Source: Thermodesulfobium narugense DSM 14796
Lineage (GTDB): Bacteria; Thermodesulfobiota; Thermodesulfobiia; Thermodesulfobiales; Thermodesulfobiaceae
Assembly: GCF_000212395.1 (NCBI RefSeq)
Contig: NC_015499.1
Span: 523,501-587,500, forward strand
DNA length: 64,000 bases
Reading direction: 5' to 3'
Part shown: positions 26,035-36,757 of the stretch, piece by piece
Numbering within the stretch: the first letter of the stretch is position 1
Layout of the letters: every line of letters starts with the position of its first letter
Translations under genes and position numbers: made by a program
The notes under the pieces: model-generated
Seen by the model: the letters and a program-made list of their open reading frames with translations, nothing else
Told to the model about the DNA's origin: nothing
The model's database searches: none

Positions 26035-26290
26035 TTAGTGTTTTGAAAATTTAATAGAGTTAAAGGCTATGAACAGGAGTAGTAGAAAGCTTAACTTTCT
26101 AAGAGAGCCGAAGGTTGGTGCGATTCGGTAAAGGGCGCTTTCGAACTCGCCTGGGAGCTTTTCTGGTGAAATTAAGTAATCAGAAACGTAAGACTGCGTT
26201 AAAGTTTAGAGTGAACCATCCTTTGGATGGTTAATCGTGGTGGTACCGCGGAACCTCCCTCCGTCCTCGTGATGTGAGGGTTTTTTTTTA
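26035..26290 (+). ncRNA. T-box riboswitch (probably leucine tRNA) with terminator
   Basis: Stem I features AGTAGTA, AGAGAGCC and GGTTGGTG are followed by GAA-CTC-GCC, where CTC (26146-26148) sits at the expected specifier position and would read tRNA-Leu. The T-box core GGTGGTACCGCGG lies at 26239-26251. A CCCTC/GAGGG terminator stem with nine Ts ends at 26289. Uncharged tRNA would bind and allow read-through into ilvB. The specifier assignment is by alignment from memory. Confidence 0.88.
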
Positions 26291-26315
26291 AAAATTTTTG
26301 GAAGGAGGGATATTT

Positions 26316-28004
26316 ATGAAGATGAGAGGGACAGCAGCGATTTTAAAGGTTCTTGAGTCCCAGGGTGTCAAAAATGCATTTGGTATTACTGGTGGGGCAA
26401 TAATGGGCCTTTATGATGAACTTTACAAAAATCCTGTTTTCAAACACTATATGATGAGACATGAACAGGGAGCAGCTCATGCTGCAGACGGCTATGCAAG
26501 GGCTTCTGGTGAAGTAGGGGTGTGTATTGCTACCTCTGGTCCTGGAGCAACAAATCTTGTAACTGGCATTGCAAACGCCTATATGGACTCAATACCTATT
26601 GTTGCACTGACTGGGCAGGTACCTACTAGCGTAATGGGTACGGATGCATTTCAAGAGACTGATATATTCGGTATAACTTTACCTATTGTAAAACATAGCT
26701 ATATCGTAAAAAATCAGCAGGAAATACCCACTATTTTTAAAGAGGCTTTTTATATTGCTTCCACGGGGAGACCTGGCCCAGTTCTTATCGATCTTCCAAG
26801 AGATATTTTGATGAATGAAAATGAATTTAATTTTACAAAACCTATTAATATTCCTGGTTATAAACCTACAACTGAAGGACACCCTTTACAAATTAAAAAA
26901 GCTGTTAAAATTATACAAAAATCAAAGAGACCAGTAATTTTAGTTGGTGGTGGAGCTAGAGATTGTGTAGAAGAGATTAAAGAATTTGTCGAGAAAACTC
27001 ATATTCCTGTAGCTCACACTTTGCATGGCAAAGGAGTTTTGCATCCTGATTCTGTTTATCATCTTGGAATGCCTGGAATGCATGGTTTGCCATGTGCTAA
27101 CAAGGCTTTGATGGAGTCTGATTTGATTATTTCAATTGGGGCTCGTTTTGACGATAGAGTTACCGGACATCTTGCTTCATTTGCACCTCACGCTAAAGTT
27201 ATTCACATTGACGTTGACCCGGCAGAAATAGGTAAAAATGTACCAGTTTTAGTTCCAATAGTTGGGCTTAGCAAGAAGGTGCTTGCTCAGTTAAATAAAG
27301 AGCTAGAACAAATGCAACCGAAAAATGAATGGATGAAGCAAATAGAAGAATGGAAAAAGGAGTTTTGCCTTGAATACAAGCCTCCAAAAGCACATGAAGG
27401 CATTTATCCACAAGAGTTTTTCTATATGTTCAGTCAAATTTTAGGTACAAACGGCATTGTTGTAACTGATGTTGGTCAACATCAAATGTTTGCCGCTTTG
27501 TATCTTAAGAGATTTGATCCTAGAACATTTATTTCTTCTGGCGGACTTGGAACTATGGGATTTGGGCTTCCTGCTGCTATAGGGGCTCAAGTTGCAAAGC
27601 CAAATCAACTTGTAGTTTGTATTGCTGGAGATGGTGGATTCCAGATGACTATTCAAGAGTTAGCTGTCTTAAATTCTTATAAATTGCCAGTAAAAGTAAT
27701 GATAGTTAACAACGGATATTTAGGAATGGTTCGACAGTGGCAAGACCTATTTTTTGAGAAGAGATACGCTGAAACAGATTTGATATCTGGAAATCCAGAT
27801 TTCTTAAAGATTGCCGAAGCTTATAACATTCCTGCAAGAACAGTAAAGAAAAATTCAGAGTTAAAGAGCGCAATTGAAGAATGTCTCTCCTCTTCGGGGC
27901 CATATTTATTAGATATTTGGGTAGAAAGAGAAGAAAATGTTTTCCCAATGGTCCCCCCTGGTGTTGATATATCAAAGATGATTTATGGGAGGGAAAGTAA
28001 ATGA
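26316..28004 (+). CDS. ilvB: Acetolactate synthase large subunit
   Basis: 562 residues from ATG 26316 (GGAGGG 6-7 bp upstream). Thiamine-diphosphate enzyme of valine, leucine and isoleucine synthesis. The catalytic Glu is in RHEQGAAHAADGYARA; the ThDP/Mg motif is GDGGFQMTIQELAV...NNGYLGMVRQW; SGPGATNLVTGIANA and GLGTMGFGLPAAIGA are standard family blocks. First gene after the T-box; the stop overlaps ilvN (ATGA). Confidence 0.96.
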   Translation: MKMRGTAAILKVLESQGVKNAFGITGGAIMGLYDELYKNPVFKHYMMRHEQGAAHAADGYARASGEVGVCIATSGPGATNLVTGIANAYMDSIPIVALTGQVPTSVMGTDAFQETDIFGITLPIVKHSYIVKNQQEIPTIFKEAFYIASTGRPGPVLIDLPRDILMNENEFNFTKPINIPGYKPTTEGHPLQIKKAVKIIQKSKRPVILVGGGARDCVEEIKEFVEKTHIPVAHTLHGKGVLHPDSVYHLGMPGMHGLPCANKALMESDLIISIGARFDDRVTGHLASFAPHAKVIHIDVDPAEIGKNVPVLVPIVGLSKKVLAQLNKELEQMQPKNEWMKQIEEWKKEFCLEYKPPKAHEGIYPQEFFYMFSQILGTNGIVVTDVGQHQMFAALYLKRFDPRTFISSGGLGTMGFGLPAAIGAQVAKPNQLVVCIAGDGGFQMTIQELAVLNSYKLPVKVMIVNNGYLGMVRQWQDLFFEKRYAETDLISGNPDFLKIAEAYNIPARTVKKNSELKSAIEECLSSSGPYLLDIWVEREENVFPMVPPGVDISKMIYGRESK

Positions 28005-28474
28005 GACACACTCTTAGTTTGGTTGTTATAAATAAATCGGGTGTGCTAGCAAGAGTTGCTGGATTATTTGCTAGAAGAGGATACAATATTGAATCTTTGA
28101 CCGTTGCACCTATGGAAAATGAAGGTTTCTCTAGGATGACTATTCTTGTAGAGGGGGACGATAGGGTTGTTGAGCAGATAGCAAAACAACTACACAAGCT
28201 TATTGATGTAATAAAAGTATTTGATTACTCTCAAGAAAATATTGTTGAAAGACAACTTGTTCTTATAAAAACAAAGGCAAGCGGCCCTGTAAGATCGGAA
28301 ATTTTGCAGATAATAAATATTTTTAGGGCTAGGGTAGTAGATCTTTCTAAAGATACGCTAACTGTGGAAGTAACTGGAGATGAAGAAAAAGTATATGCTT
28401 GTCTTAACCTTTTAAAGCCGTATGGAATTATTGAAGTTTTGTTTAGTGGTAGGGTGGCAATGAAGAGAGGATAG
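28001..28474 (+). CDS. ilvN: Acetolactate synthase small (regulatory) subunit
   Basis: 157 residues. N-terminal ACT domain (LVVINKSGVLARVAGLFARRGYNIESLTV) binds valine for feedback inhibition; C-terminal ferredoxin-like domain (about 80-157) completes it. Starts 4 bp inside the ilvB stop, the usual coupling for the two subunits. Confidence 0.95.
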   Translation: MRHTLSLVVINKSGVLARVAGLFARRGYNIESLTVAPMENEGFSRMTILVEGDDRVVEQIAKQLHKLIDVIKVFDYSQENIVERQLVLIKTKASGPVRSEILQIINIFRARVVDLSKDTLTVEVTGDEEKVYACLNLLKPYGIIEVLFSGRVAMKRG

Positions 28475-28533
28475 AACAATTAAATCAAACAATAGACTGT
28501 TGTAGTTTTTAATTTTCGAAAAAATTATATTGA

Positions 28534-29550
<1,017 letters not shown>

Positions 29551-29562
29551 GGAGTGAGTGTC

Positions 29563-31086
29563 TTGAAAAGAATAAAGATTTTTGATACAACTCTTAGAGA
29601 TGGAGAACAATCTCCAGGTGTAAGCCTTAATAGTGAAGAGAAATGTGAGATTGCAAAGCAATTAGCTAGACTTAACGTTGACTGTATCGAGGCAGGTTTT
29701 CCTATTGCCTCAGAAGGCGATTTTAGAGCTGTCCAACAAATTGCAAGAGAGGTTAAGGGCCCAATTATTGCAGCTCTTGCAAGAGCGAAAAAGGAAGACA
29801 TAGACAGAGCCTGGGAAGCAATAAAAGATAATGAAAAACCAAGAATTCATACCTTTTTGGCTACATCTGATCTGCACCTTGAAAAGAAGCTTCAGATTTC
29901 AAGAGAGGTAGCCTTGTCTAAGATAAGAGAATCAGTAACCTATGCTAGATCTCTTTGTACAGATGTTGAGTTTTCAGCAGAAGATGCTTCTAGAAGCGAC
30001 CTTGAGTTTCTTGCTCAATGTGTTAGTACAGCTATAGAGTCAGGTGCAAAAACGATTAATATTCCTGATACTGTTGGTTATGCTACTCCAAGTGAAATGG
30101 CTGAGATTATTCGATATCTTAAAGAAAATGTTAGAGGAATAGAAAATGTAGATATTTCTGTTCATTGTCATAACGATTTAGGCCTTGCAGTTGCTAACTC
30201 TTTAGCTTCTATAGAAGCTGGCGCCTCGCAAGTTGAATGTACTATTAATGGAATTGGCGAAAGGGCTGGGAATGCAGCTCTTGAAGAGATAGTGATGGCA
30301 CTTTATGTTAGAAAGAACTTTTATCAGAGTTTTACCAACATTAATACGCAGGAAATTTATAGAACTAGTAGGTTGGTATCATCATTAACAGGGATGAACG
30401 TACAGGCAAACAAGGCTATTGTAGGTGCTAATGCTTTTGCCCACGAATCAGGTATACATCAGGATGGAGTTTTGAAAGACAAGAGAACTTATGAAATTCT
30501 TGATTCAGAACTTATTGGGCTTACTGGTTCACAAATGGTACTTGGAAAACACTCTGGCAGACACGCCTTTAGAAAAAGGATTGAAGATTTGGGATTCAAG
30601 TTGTCTCCTGCAGATTTAAATAAGGCTTTTATAGCTTTTAAAGAAATGGCTGATAAAAAACAACAAATTCATGATATGGACCTTGTAACCCTTATTAGTG
30701 ATATTATTTTCCAAGGTGAAGAATTCTATAGAGTTGATTATGTTGGCGTTTTTTCAGGCACAAATTCTTACCCTACCGCAACTGTAGTGCTAGAGAAGAG
30801 TAATGGAGAAAGATTAGTAGATTCAGGTACTGGTAACGGTTCAGTAGATGCAATTTATAAGACTATTGAAAAGATTGTTAATTTGAAACTAAATTTAATT
30901 GATTTTAACATTAAAGCTATTACAGGTGGAACAGATGCTTTAGGAGAGGTTACAGTAAGGGTTCAAGATTCTGACAAGAGGGTTTTTATAGGCAGAGGAT
31001 CTGATACTGATATTCTTGTAGCCTCTGCAAAGGCATTTGTGAGTTCTGTAAACAAGATGATTAGTTATAAATCAATGCAATCTTAG
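29563..31086 (+). CDS. leuA: 2-isopropylmalate synthase
   Basis: 507 residues from TTG 29563, with AAGGAG 8 bp upstream; the in-frame GTG at 29554 overlaps that ribosome site and is less likely. The catalytic barrel has FDTTLRDGEQSPG, metal His pair VHCHNDLG, and GERAGNAALEE. The C-terminal LeuA dimer domain (about 390-507), with DTDILVASAKAFVSSVN, binds leucine for feedback. First committed step of leucine synthesis, which suits a leucine T-box. No leuBCD in the window. Confidence 0.94.
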   Translation: MKRIKIFDTTLRDGEQSPGVSLNSEEKCEIAKQLARLNVDCIEAGFPIASEGDFRAVQQIAREVKGPIIAALARAKKEDIDRAWEAIKDNEKPRIHTFLATSDLHLEKKLQISREVALSKIRESVTYARSLCTDVEFSAEDASRSDLEFLAQCVSTAIESGAKTINIPDTVGYATPSEMAEIIRYLKENVRGIENVDISVHCHNDLGLAVANSLASIEAGASQVECTINGIGERAGNAALEEIVMALYVRKNFYQSFTNINTQEIYRTSRLVSSLTGMNVQANKAIVGANAFAHESGIHQDGVLKDKRTYEILDSELIGLTGSQMVLGKHSGRHAFRKRIEDLGFKLSPADLNKAFIAFKEMADKKQQIHDMDLVTLISDIIFQGEEFYRVDYVGVFSGTNSYPTATVVLEKSNGERLVDSGTGNGSVDAIYKTIEKIVNLKLNLIDFNIKAITGGTDALGEVTVRVQDSDKRVFIGRGSDTDILVASAKAFVSSVNKMISYKSMQS

Positions 31087-31138
31087 AAAATAAAAAAAAT
31101 AATGTGGGGGGGCTTAACTTTTTAATATTTTTGATTAT

Positions 31139-31175
31139 TCCAAAAATATGGGTTTTTCCATATTAGTTTTTGGAA
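31139..31175 (+). terminator. AT-rich hairpin after leuA
   Basis: CCAAAAATATGG (31139-31150) pairs with CCATATTAGTTTTTGG (31158-31173) around a GTTTTT loop. It may end the ilv-leu transcript, although no long T tract follows. Confidence 0.4.
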
Positions 31176-31186
31176 AATTCTCACTA

Positions 31187-31215
31187 TTGACAAAATTTGC
31201 TTTAAAGTATATTGT
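31187..31215 (+). promoter_or_regulatory. Putative promoter of the pil operon
   Basis: TTGACA (31187-31192) and, 17 bp on, TATTGT (31210-31215), with an overlapping TATATT at 31208. It sits about 65 bp before pilM. Confidence 0.5.
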
Positions 31216-31280
31216 AAATATGCAGGATAACAAGTATGATATTGTATTATTAATTTATTTTATTGTGGGCGGAGGAAGAG

Positions 31281-32213
31281 TTGTTTTTGTTTAAAAAGAA
31301 AAAAATTTATTGTGGCATTGAAATAGACGGTAACATATTGAGATTTTCTCATGTAGAAAATCGCAAATCTTCTTTCTTTTTAAGAAATTATCAAGAAATT
31401 ATACTGCCACAACCATATACTAAAGATTCGAATATTGAAAGTATAAAGTCTTTTTCTTCTCTACTTGAACAACAATTTGGCTCATTTAAAAATGTTGACT
31501 TTGTTTTGGGTCTTCATGGGACTCAAGTTATTTTAAAAAACATTAGACTTCCTATGCTGCCCGCTGATGAGGTGCCTCTGGTTGTAAAATCTGAGGCAGA
31601 CAGATATTTGCCTATACCACCAGAAGAAGCCTATATTGATAGTTGTTTTTTGAGAGATGTTAGTATAGGAAATGATAATTTTGTTGATGCCCTTTTGGTT
31701 GCCTGTCCTAGAAGAATAGTTGATCCTTATATTGATTCTTTTAATAGGGCTAATCTAAATCTGAGTAAAGTAGATCTTTCAATTTTAGCACTTGCAAGAG
31801 CTTTAGGGGAGCAACTTGTTTCTGGGATTCAGATGATTATGAAAATATTTTCTGAAGGAGTAAATATTTTAATTTTGGACGAGGGTTTTCCAGTATATCA
31901 ACGTTTTATTTTAATTCCATACGATAATCTTATAAGAAATGATACTGCAAGTTTGGAGCTCCTTCTTTCCGAGATTGAAAGAACTATTAGCTTTTATCTT
32001 TCCGATAAAGTTAACAAGGAAGTTAGCAAGTTAAGTTTTATAGGAAGAAGCGAAAATGATAAGCCTTTGTTTAATTATATTAAAGAAAAAATTAGCGTTT
32101 CGTTCGGAGAGGCAAAGATTGTTCCAAACAAATTCCTTAAAGGAAATTTCGATGAAAGTGCTCTTAATTATTCTGGCATTTCAGTAGGGTTGGGGATGAG
32201 AGATGAAGAATAG
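31281..32213 (+). CDS. pilM: Type IV pilus assembly protein PilM
   Basis: 310 residues from TTG 31281, after GGAGGA; the frame stays open to a TTG at 31263 that would precede this ribosome site. Actin-like ATPase (IYCGIEIDGNILRF is the first phosphate loop; VDALLVACPRRIVDPY the middle). PilM sits on the cytoplasmic face and binds the PilN N-terminus. First gene of a pilMNOPQ run; overlaps pilN by 11 bp. Confidence 0.88.
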   Translation: MFLFKKKKIYCGIEIDGNILRFSHVENRKSSFFLRNYQEIILPQPYTKDSNIESIKSFSSLLEQQFGSFKNVDFVLGLHGTQVILKNIRLPMLPADEVPLVVKSEADRYLPIPPEEAYIDSCFLRDVSIGNDNFVDALLVACPRRIVDPYIDSFNRANLNLSKVDLSILALARALGEQLVSGIQMIMKIFSEGVNILILDEGFPVYQRFILIPYDNLIRNDTASLELLLSEIERTISFYLSDKVNKEVSKLSFIGRSENDKPLFNYIKEKISVSFGEAKIVPNKFLKGNFDESALNYSGISVGLGMRDEE

Positions 32214-32769
32214 CGTCTATATGAGATATGTTGTAAATTTATTGCCTGAAGAGTTTACTGAGAAGACTAAAGAAGTTAACCAAAACTTAGTTTTTATTGT
32301 ACCTGTGGCTGTTTTTTTTATTCTTTTGTTGCTTACGGGTGTGGCCTTTGCTCTAAATTTCTATATGTCGTCTAAAATTAATAGTTTAAATGCCCAAATT
32401 ACTGCGCTTATGCCAGATGCGCTTAATTATGACGTTCTACTGAAGAGAAAAAATGAATTACAGGAAGCTAACAAGGTTTTGCAGGGAATAGATCAAAGGT
32501 CTAAGATAGACATCGAAGTTCTAGAAGATCTTAGATCTAGTATACCTGCTGATACCTGGATTACTTCTTTAAAGATAAACGGATCACATTATACTTTAAA
32601 CGGCTCTTCTCTTAGTTCCACTTCTCCTGCGTACTTTTATTATTTGATATCAAAATCTAAAATACTTTCTAATCCAAGATTGGATGAAATTATAAGGGTT
32701 TCTGGTAAAGGCAAGGAAGACTCAAATAATGCCTTTAACTTTATTTTTGACTTTGAGGTCTCAAGATGA
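32203..32769 (+). CDS. pilN: Type IV pilus assembly protein PilN
   Basis: 188 residues. Short cytoplasmic start with VNLLPEE, the PilM-binding motif, then a membrane helix (about 28-54) and a periplasmic coiled coil plus ferredoxin-like domain. Partner of PilO in the inner-membrane alignment complex. ATG lies inside pilM; an ATG six codons later is an alternative start. Stop overlaps pilO by 4 bp. Confidence 0.87.
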   Translation: MKNSVYMRYVVNLLPEEFTEKTKEVNQNLVFIVPVAVFFILLLLTGVAFALNFYMSSKINSLNAQITALMPDALNYDVLLKRKNELQEANKVLQGIDQRSKIDIEVLEDLRSSIPADTWITSLKINGSHYTLNGSSLSSTSPAYFYYLISKSKILSNPRLDEIIRVSGKGKEDSNNAFNFIFDFEVSR

Positions 32770-33491
32770 AAGACTATATTTTAAATTATTTCAGAAATCT
32801 GAGTTATAGAGAGAAAAAGATGCTCTCTTTTTTGTTATCTTTTTTGTTAGTTATCTTTTTTGGAGTTTTTTTCCTTTTACCGCAGTTACAACTGTTTATA
32901 ACTCAGAAGTCAACTCTAGATTCTAAAGAGTTACAACTAAATGAATATAAAAATAAATCCCTTGCTTTAGTTGCATTAAGAAAGGATTTCAACCAGGCGA
33001 GTTCTGAAATTGATAAGATAAAAACAAGGTTTATAACCCAAAGTGATATGGCTAAGATGTATGTAGACCTTTCAAATCTGATTGAGGCATCAGGCGGTAC
33101 TATTGTTGAATTTAAACCTGAAACGGTTGCTCAAACTCCCAGTACTCAACAAAAACCTCAGCAACAAACAAATACTAATACTGGAGCGACCTTTAGCAAA
33201 ACAGTTATGCAGCCAGCAAACCAGCCTGCTAATAGTAATGTTGTTAATCCGTCTATAGGCAATCCTTATGCGAACGCAGAAAAAGTTTTAAATGTTAGAA
33301 CTATAAAGTTTGCACTTAAAGTAGATTTTCACGGATATGAGGCTATGAAAAAATTTATACAAAAGTTGAGCACTTTCCCTAAAATACTTACTTTAGATAG
33401 TTTTCAGGTCGTTGGTTATTCTGAAAAGGACAAAACTTTAAGGTTAGATATGACTTTAGACGGATTTTACGATCTGTCGAAGTCTAAATAG
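32766..33491 (+). CDS. pilO: Type IV pilus assembly protein PilO
   Basis: 241 residues. Membrane helix about 20-42 followed by a coiled coil (about 45-85) and a C-terminal ferredoxin-like fold (KFALKVDFHGYEAMKKFIQKLSTFP). A Gln/Asn/Thr-rich insert (about 118-165) is longer than usual and probably disordered. Placed between pilN and pilP, 4 bp overlap with pilN. Confidence 0.83.
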   Translation: MKDYILNYFRNLSYREKKMLSFLLSFLLVIFFGVFFLLPQLQLFITQKSTLDSKELQLNEYKNKSLALVALRKDFNQASSEIDKIKTRFITQSDMAKMYVDLSNLIEASGGTIVEFKPETVAQTPSTQQKPQQQTNTNTGATFSKTVMQPANQPANSNVVNPSIGNPYANAEKVLNVRTIKFALKVDFHGYEAMKKFIQKLSTFPKILTLDSFQVVGYSEKDKTLRLDMTLDGFYDLSKSK

Positions 33492-33502
33492 GGAGAGCTA
33501 AT

Positions 33503-34021
33503 ATGGATAAACAGAAGAGAATGAAAATTATATTGGGGATTTTTATTTTGATTCTTGTAATTGCAGTAGGCATTAACGTCTATCCTCAATTTTTCCAAAC
33601 TAGTCCTAAAGGATCTCAAATTCAACATGTTGGGCAAAATCCTGAAGTTAAAAAAGAAAATACTCAGGTTTCTAATAATATTATTAACCCTGAGACGCTT
33701 GAAAAACCAAATGTTCCAATAGGTAGAGCGGATCCCTTTGTTCCTCTTATTAGTTCTGAGAATAGTTCAGCGAACCTCCATGGATCTTCTGGTTCAAATA
33801 TTAATTTACCTATGATAAAAATAAACCCTTTTCCTCCAACATTGAAGTTAGTGGGGATTATGAGAGTTAATGACAAGATGATGGCAATTTTAGAAAATGG
33901 TCAACAGACATATACTGTAAAACAAGGCGATATAATATTGGGAAACATTAAGGTTGAAAGAATTTATCTTAATAGTGTGGTTTTAACTTCTTCTGGCCAA
34001 ACGAGAACCTATGAACTATAA
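33503..34021 (+). CDS. pilP: Type IV pilus PilP-like protein
   Basis: 172 residues. Membrane anchor about 8-27 in place of a lipobox, a flexible linker with GRADPFVPL, and a C-terminal beta domain (LKLVGIMRVNDKMMAILENG, YTVKQGDIILGNIKVERI) typical of PilP, which contacts the PilQ secretin. It lacks the lipoprotein cysteine of proteobacterial PilP. Eleven bp after pilO. Confidence 0.75.
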   Translation: MDKQKRMKIILGIFILILVIAVGINVYPQFFQTSPKGSQIQHVGQNPEVKKENTQVSNNIINPETLEKPNVPIGRADPFVPLISSENSSANLHGSSGSNINLPMIKINPFPPTLKLVGIMRVNDKMMAILENGQQTYTVKQGDIILGNIKVERIYLNSVVLTSSGQTRTYEL

Positions 34022-34040
34022 AATATGTGAGGTGAATTTT

Positions 34041-35933
34041 ATGAAATGGTTTTTAAAATCGTGTTTTTTTCTGTTTTTTCTCTTTATTTCTATAACCTCT
34101 TACGCTTCTGACAAACCTGCTCTTGTTAATATAGGCACAAATAACCAGGATACTTATGATGAATTAACTCTTACTTTTTCAGGGCCTATAGACCTAAACA
34201 GCATCAGTGAGGAAAGACTTAATTATCCAGATTGCATAAAATTCACTTTTAAAAACGTAAACCTTTCTTTAAAACCAGGACAAAAAATTTTTGCAGATCT
34301 GTCAAAAATTGATTATCTTTCTTATTATATTGTTCCAGAGGGAGTAGAGCTCTATGCGTATCTTAGAGATCCAGATACTAGTGTAAGCATTCAAAAAACT
34401 GCGGACAATGTTATAAAATTGAAATTTCAATCTAAAGAGATTAGTAAATCTGTGCAAACCGGTTCTCCAGGGAATGAAAATGTGGAAAGCAAATCATCAA
34501 ACCAAAATGTTTCAAGTTCTGGAAATGCAAATAATTTAGACTCAGGCCTTTATCCGAAGGGATTTAATTTGTCTAACTTTAAGTCACAAACCAGTAACGA
34601 ACAAAATGAAAGTAGCAATAACTACCAAGCTGAAAACTCTCCTATGATCTCTTATATGGCATTTAAAGGCGCTGATATAAGAGATGTTTTGGCTACTCTG
34701 GCAAGATTAGGAGGGTACAATTTAGTAGCAGCGGATTCTGTTAAAGGATCGGTTACTGTTGATTTGAAGGACATAAGCGTTGATGATGCAATTAAACTTG
34801 TTACAAAAATAAATAATTTTTCGATGCAAAAGGTTGGCAACGTTCTTGTAATAGGTACTGATAAAGATCTTAGTAATTTTGGCGTTATTAGAGTTTATAA
34901 ATTATATAATGTAGGCAATAAAACAATAATAGAGACTTCTACTTCAGCAACTGCTGGTGGAGGCACTTCGGGAGGAGCATCGGGTCTAACTATAAATAAA
35001 GTAACTACAATGAGGCAAGGAGTTGATGTAGCAAAGCTTATTGCAGAGGGCATTGGTGCATCGTTTTCTTCTACAAAGATTGCATCCTCTTCAGGTGGAG
35101 GAGAATCAACGTCCACATCTAGCTCGAGCAATAGCTCAGGAAAGGTTCTTTATGATGACAGGACAAATACGATTACAGTAATAGCACCAGAAGACAAGCA
35201 GAAAATTGCTGAAGAATTGCTTCAAAACCTTGATAAACCTCTTAAACAAATAGAAGTTCAGGTAATGGTTATTGAACTTGACAATCAAGGGATAAAACAA
35301 TTGGGTATACAGTGGCCTAATAATATCCAGTTTTCTGGCAACGCTACCGGTACAAGAACTTATGGTACTTCAAAGAGTAAATCTAGCGTTTATACAGGTA
35401 CGATTTCCAATATTACTGCAAGTCTTTATGCTCAGTTAAATAATAATAATGCAAAAATACTTTCAGATCCAAGAATTCTTGCTTTGGATGGACAGGATTC
35501 ATATGTATTTGCTGGTGACAAGTTATATATACCTCAGGTGTCTTCTGCTACCGGAGGTAACGTCACATACACTACGAATGAATATGATGTAGGAGTTTTG
35601 TTAAAGATTACCCCATTTATAGGTGAAAATGGAGAAATTACCATTCACGTAACTCCATCTGTTTCTGCATTTAATGGAGACGTTACCCAGCTTCAGATTA
35701 ACCAACCATTTACTACAACTATAAGAGAAGCTGATGTAACAGCAAGGGTAAAGGATGGCCAAACATTTTATATTGGTGGTCTAATTAGCGATGAACAGAG
35801 AAAACAAACTATTTCTGTTCCAGGATTAGGCAATATGCCACTTCTTGGCCCAATGTTTAGATATGATTATAACATGAAGAGTAGGACAGAAGTAATATTC
35901 TTGCTTACTCCTCATATAGTAAAAAATAGTTAG
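34041..35933 (+). CDS. pilQ: Type IV pilus secretin PilQ
   Basis: 630 residues from ATG 34041 (GAGGTG 6 bp upstream), which puts the signal peptide (about 1-22, SFFLFFLF-like hydrophobic run ending SYA) at the N-terminus. Then an AMIN-like domain (about 28-125), Ser/Asn linker, STN domain (about 202-270, ISYMAFKGADIRDVLATLAR), N1 domain with a Gly/Ser-rich insert (about 280-395), and the secretin barrel (about 400-628; ILSDPRILALDGQ, FYIGGLISDEQRK, VPGLGNMPLLGPMFR, EVIFLLTPHIV). It forms the outer-membrane pore, so it is direct evidence for a second membrane. Confidence 0.93.
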   Translation: MKWFLKSCFFLFFLFISITSYASDKPALVNIGTNNQDTYDELTLTFSGPIDLNSISEERLNYPDCIKFTFKNVNLSLKPGQKIFADLSKIDYLSYYIVPEGVELYAYLRDPDTSVSIQKTADNVIKLKFQSKEISKSVQTGSPGNENVESKSSNQNVSSSGNANNLDSGLYPKGFNLSNFKSQTSNEQNESSNNYQAENSPMISYMAFKGADIRDVLATLARLGGYNLVAADSVKGSVTVDLKDISVDDAIKLVTKINNFSMQKVGNVLVIGTDKDLSNFGVIRVYKLYNVGNKTIIETSTSATAGGGTSGGASGLTINKVTTMRQGVDVAKLIAEGIGASFSSTKIASSSGGGESTSTSSSSNSSGKVLYDDRTNTITVIAPEDKQKIAEELLQNLDKPLKQIEVQVMVIELDNQGIKQLGIQWPNNIQFSGNATGTRTYGTSKSKSSVYTGTISNITASLYAQLNNNNAKILSDPRILALDGQDSYVFAGDKLYIPQVSSATGGNVTYTTNEYDVGVLLKITPFIGENGEITIHVTPSVSAFNGDVTQLQINQPFTTTIREADVTARVKDGQTFYIGGLISDEQRKQTISVPGLGNMPLLGPMFRYDYNMKSRTEVIFLLTPHIVKNS

Positions 35934-36742
35934 TGTCAAAAGGATTCTCTTTTGTTATTTTAATTGTATGTGGTTTATTAGTCCTCTTTGTTGGAAATAA
36001 ATTATTTCATACAGATAGATCTCAAACAAGTAACGAGACAGTTAAGGAAAACGTTGTTAAGAATCAAAATGAAAACATACCTCCTAAAACTAATAGCCAT
36101 AGAACCAGCGAAGAGCAAAAAATTGGTGAAAGCTCTAAAAGTTATAGTTCAAGATATGAGATAGATAGAGCAAAAGGCAAGACAATAGTTCTTACCTTCG
36201 ATGCTGGAGCTGATGGTAGTAGATTGCCTGAAATTCTAAATATTTTGTCTGAAAATCACGTAAGGGCAACCTTTTTCCTTACTGGGCCTTTTTGCGAGAG
36301 ATATCCGAATCTTGTTAGAAAAATTACAGCATATGGCTTTGAAGTTGGGAATCACTCTTATGCTCATAAAGATATGACAACGATGTCGAACGAATCAATT
36401 AAGGAAGACATACTTAGAGCTCAAGAGATAATTATTAAAACTACTGGGCAGGATCCAAGGCCATGGTTTAGACCTCCTTATGGGGCTAGAGATGATAGGG
36501 TAAGAGGGGTGTTAAAGTCTTTAGGATATGAAACGGTTTATTGGACTATTGACTCTCTTGATTGGGAAGATAATATGACTGTTGAAAGGGAAAGGGATAG
36601 AATATATAATAATCTTAAAGATGGAAGCATAATATTGCTTCATATTGGTAGTAGAACAACTCCAATGATTTTATCTGAAATGATAAAGTATTTTGAAAGT
36701 AAAGGTTATAGAGTTACAGATCTATCAGGTGCTCTTAGATAA
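35933..36742 (+). CDS. Membrane-anchored polysaccharide deacetylase (NodB domain)
   Basis: 269 residues; GTG start shares one base with the pilQ stop. N-terminal anchor about 5-22, Asn/Lys-rich linker, then NodB domain (about 75-265) with LTFDAG (catalytic Asp), NHSYAHKD (metal HxxxH/D motif), RPPYGARD and ILLHIG. Members remove N-acetyl groups from peptidoglycan or other polysaccharide. Its fusion to the end of the pil operon suggests cell-wall trimming, perhaps for pilus passage, but this is inference. Confidence 0.87.
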   Translation: MSKGFSFVILIVCGLLVLFVGNKLFHTDRSQTSNETVKENVVKNQNENIPPKTNSHRTSEEQKIGESSKSYSSRYEIDRAKGKTIVLTFDAGADGSRLPEILNILSENHVRATFFLTGPFCERYPNLVRKITAYGFEVGNHSYAHKDMTTMSNESIKEDILRAQEIIIKTTGQDPRPWFRPPYGARDDRVRGVLKSLGYETVYWTIDSLDWEDNMTVERERDRIYNNLKDGSIILLHIGSRTTPMILSEMIKYFESKGYRVTDLSGALR

Positions 36743-36757
36743 ATAAGGAGGGCGTAT

